Shown piece by piece: positions 61,651 to 64,000 of a stretch of 64,000 bases of DNA (the stretch's first letter is position 1; each line of letters begins with the position of its first letter). Source of the DNA: Dryococelus australis (Eukaryota; Arthropoda; Insecta; Phasmatodea; Phasmatidae). Location: positions 309,048,666-309,112,665 of the forward strand of contig CM057009.1 in the NCBI GenBank assembly GCA_029891345.1. The letters are read 5' to 3'. The notes beneath the pieces are model-generated. The model saw only the letters and a program-made list of their open reading frames with translations. It searched no databases and was not told where the DNA came from. The position numbers and the translations under genes were made by a program.

Positions 61651-61888
61651 TAGGCTGTTCATGGTAAAGTGAGCACTTTTTAACGTCCTTCCAACAGGCA
61701 TTTACCACTAATAAATATATCTTATTGTATACTCAGGCTTTAAATTTTGAGGGTGGTGGAATGTATTCACTGTGTTTATTGGTCACATTGCAATGTTTGT
61801 ATTAAAAAGCAGTAGGAAGATGGATATTAAATGAATGGAAAAATTTTGAAGGGCCTTATAAAGTGCTTACTTTACAGTGAACAGCCTA
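61651..61888. mobile_element. MITE, Tc1/mariner-like, copy 2
   Basis: 238 bp, flanked by TA on both sides. Terminal inverted repeats open TAGGCTGTTCA and continue through GTAAAGTGAGCACTTT. Full-length relative of 28,333-28,568 at roughly 80-85% identity by eye. It inserted into the Gypsy fossil B gag region, so it was mobile after that element arrived. Confidence 0.93.
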
Positions 61889-62139
61889 TACCACCTGGAA
61901 CTCACGCTTGATGACATTTTTGGGGTTGTGGCAAGCACGCACGTGCAGAGTACAGTGCTGCTTTAGTGCCTATCATTCATTCATCCGAGTAAGACTTAAT
62001 GCGAACTGTCGTGCTACTACACTCCAGTATCCCGACATAGCTGTGCTGCAACCACGATGTTGTGCTTCTGCGATGAACCAACCAAGGACACTTTAAGAAT
62101 TCTAACACTACAATAAATGCAAAATACTCAGCAAACTCA

Positions 62140-62445
62140 GTGCAAAGTGTTCAAGTAGACAGTGCTATTAACCAGACAGTAAGAAGTTCCAGTACCCAAC
62201 CCGCCGACTCCGCCTCTTCCAAAACATTACCTTGCAGGAAACAACTTTCTTTTCTGTGCAGTTGGTGTGACTGCCAGCAAATGCATTGGTATAATGAGTG
62301 CCCAAACAGAGGGAAGGTAGCTAAAATGGAAGGGAAGGGCATTTCCACGCCGGGAAATAGCAAGACGGGGTACCATCACGTGCTCCAGGTATACTTCAGC
62401 ACCACTCAATCCAACACAACAGATTTTTCTTTCTCAAATCTCTAG
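62140..62445 (+). pseudogene. Nucleocapsid zinc-knuckle region, Gypsy fossil B
   Basis: An open stretch contains CSWCDCQQMHWYNECPNRGK, a CCHC-type knuckle with basic flanks, as in Gypsy gag C-termini. It sits between gag and protease as expected. Confidence 0.65.
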
Positions 62446-62689
62446 CTCCACAAACCATTTTATCAGAATTTCAGTACTAATCAACAATCAGCCTTGTTGC
62501 ACTCTCATAGAAATGCAGCCTTGCACAGTTTTGTATGCACAAACTTTGTAGAGATCCATCAAATCAGACCCACCTAACAAACAGTTCAGCCAGCCACTCT
62601 ACAACATGCTGGTGAGATTTCAGGTGAAGTGAGCATTACAGTGTGATTACAGGACGTAGAAACTATCACAACTGCATGTGTATCAGATG

Positions 62690-63990
62690 ACATAAGGAAA
62701 GATGCCATTTTAGGAGTGCCGTGGCTCCCAGAACAAAACACATTTGTAGAACTGGCTGCACGCCGCATACACTTTGGCCAGAAGGAGGGCCGCACTATGT
62801 ACAACCTAGATCTCTGACCAGCTGGGACTACCCCGTGGTGCAGTTAGACGACCTTGACCACTCTGTGCTACTGGAATTACGTGAAGCCATGCAGCACTTC
62901 TTGTATGAGCGGCGGGACGTATTCACGGCAGCAGACCCACTACGCTGAATGACTGGCAGAACACTGCATACTCCTTACTACTGACACACCAGTCTACGAC
63001 AGTCCACATCGATACCAATGTCACCAGTGTTGAAATATTATAAAGAACAAAATGCAGAAATGTTGCAAGAGGGAATCATAGAGCCTTCGAACAGCGAGTT
63101 CAATTCTGCAATCACTTAGGTGCCAAAGAAAGACAGCTCTTGGAATTTTGTTGTGATTTCTGCAGGCTGAACTTGGTAATTAAGAGTGCGCCACCATCTT
63201 ACATCCACATCAAAGATGCTCTAAACATCTTTGGATGCACAAGAGTACTCACCACGATAGATCTGCACAGTGGCTACTAGCAAGTTCCGATTCAATCGGG
63301 ACACAGCCACAAAACCACCTTCACCGTACCTGATGGTCACCGTTTCCTATTCTGTGCAATGCCATTCGGACTCAAGTGTACACCCTCAACATTTCACGAC
63401 ATGATGGTGAGTGTGTTAGACTGATAGGGCAATTCACCTTGCTGTTCCCCTTGATGTGATTGTGTGGTCGGAGACATAAGAGGACCATATTTACCACCTA
63501 TCACTCGTACTTGACCGCGTAGCAATCAGTGGTCTGACGTACGCAAACAGGAAGTGTCATTTCGGAAGGCGAGTATTCAGTTCCTAGGCCATCTTGTGGA
63601 AGAGCATGGAAGCCACCTGACCAACTTATAGTTTGCAGCTCATTTACAGTACACAGTACCAAATACCTGCAAACAACTCTGATAATTCTTCAGCTTAGCC
63701 AACTGGCTAAAAGAGTACATCACAGAATTTGCATAGTCACAGTACCTCTTACTGACTTCATGTCACCTAATTTCAAATCCAAGTGGTTGCAAATACAGCA
63801 AGATAGCTTCGACGAATTGAAGCTCTGCTTCAAGTGCCCTGCATTGGCACATCTATGACCCCACCTATCACCTCTACTTCAAGACTGATACGAGTGAGTA
63901 GGGCCTAGTTGTGGTATTCTTCCAGTTGGGAGATGACAATGCTCGCCACATTATCGACTTCAACAGTGCAAAGTTTGGTCCAGTCGAGCA
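62690..63990 (+). pseudogene. Protease end and RT region, Gypsy fossil B
   Basis: First a protease C-terminal type block (AILGVPWLPEQ) appears near 62,710. Then the linker (ELREAMQHFLYERRDVFTAA) lies near 62,870. RT fingers and palm words follow at 63,050-63,420 (EGIIEPSNSEFNSAIT, TTIDLHSGY, FLFCAMPFGLKCTPSTFHDM). Connection-domain words appear after 63,560. Order and motifs are Ty3/Gypsy. Broken; continues beyond the window. Confidence 0.82.
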
Positions 63991-64000
63991 ATGGTACGAT

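Larger units (their letters stand above)
60900..64000 (+). mobile_element. Ty3/Gypsy LTR retrotransposon fossil B (partial)
   Basis: An endogenous retroelement on the plus strand running off the right edge. Parts visible in order are a PHD-like finger, gag, nucleocapsid zinc knuckle, protease, the RT linker and RT palm, and the start of RNase H. A MITE lies within gag. It is broken, with at least ten disruptions. Gag and linker words resemble Gypsy fossil A, so the two are related. No LTR could be paired within the window. Age cannot be set without the second LTR; decay suggests old. Confidence 0.85.

Overview
This is eukaryotic nuclear DNA, most likely from an arthropod with a large, transposon-rich genome. 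It is AT-rich and has no bacterial gene organisation. It carries a CR1-group LINE, a Copia element with an initiator-Met half-tRNA type primer site, two Ty3/Gypsy elements, a tRNA-derived SINE, TA-flanked MITEs and a decayed Mutator-like/YqaJ gene of a type I know mainly from arthropod genomes. No intact host gene is visible. A few short exon-like pieces with splice or poly(A) signals may belong to host genes with long introns. Species cannot be given. Layout: 1-6.3 kb is AT-rich DNA with one copy of an unnamed dispersed repeat (1.69-3.06 kb, called repeat X here) and a GC-rich block at 5.59-6.29 kb. 6.3-13.9 kb is an old Gypsy element on the minus strand with two diverged LTRs. 14-22.3 kb holds a (TA)n tract, a LINE RT scrap and further pieces of repeat X. 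22.3-30.8 kb holds a LINE 3' end, a CpG/NRF1-like promoter candidate with a possible first exon, an SGNH-esterase scrap, a 5 x 95 bp tandem array, a SINE, a MITE and two possible terminal exons. 30.8-37.7 kb is almost featureless. 37.7-44.9 kb is a nested pair: a minus-strand Mutator-like transposase/YqaJ-nuclease gene cut in two by a nearly full-length LINE (39.14-43.99 kb). 45-55.3 kb holds a second (TA)n tract, an exon candidate, a LINE endonuclease scrap, a 2.7 kb A-skewed block with a GC-rich CRE-containing core, and a 46 bp degenerate minisatellite. 55.4-59.3 kb is a Copia fossil hit twice by 5'-truncated copies of the same LINE. 60.9 kb to the right edge is a second Gypsy fossil with a PHD-like finger upstream of gag and a MITE inside it. 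How the parts relate: one LINE family explains four separate copies, at 22.37, 39.14, 55.79 and 58.67 kb. All share the same 3' end and a TATG-type tail. Two lie in the Copia fossil and one in the Mutator-like gene, so the LINE was active after those sequences were in place. The full-length copy encodes a PHD-like finger, a charged helical region and an SGNH hydrolase (ORF1), then an AP endonuclease and reverse transcriptase (ORF2). All positions and alignments were read by eye, so boundaries are good to roughly 10-30 bases unless a motif fixes them.
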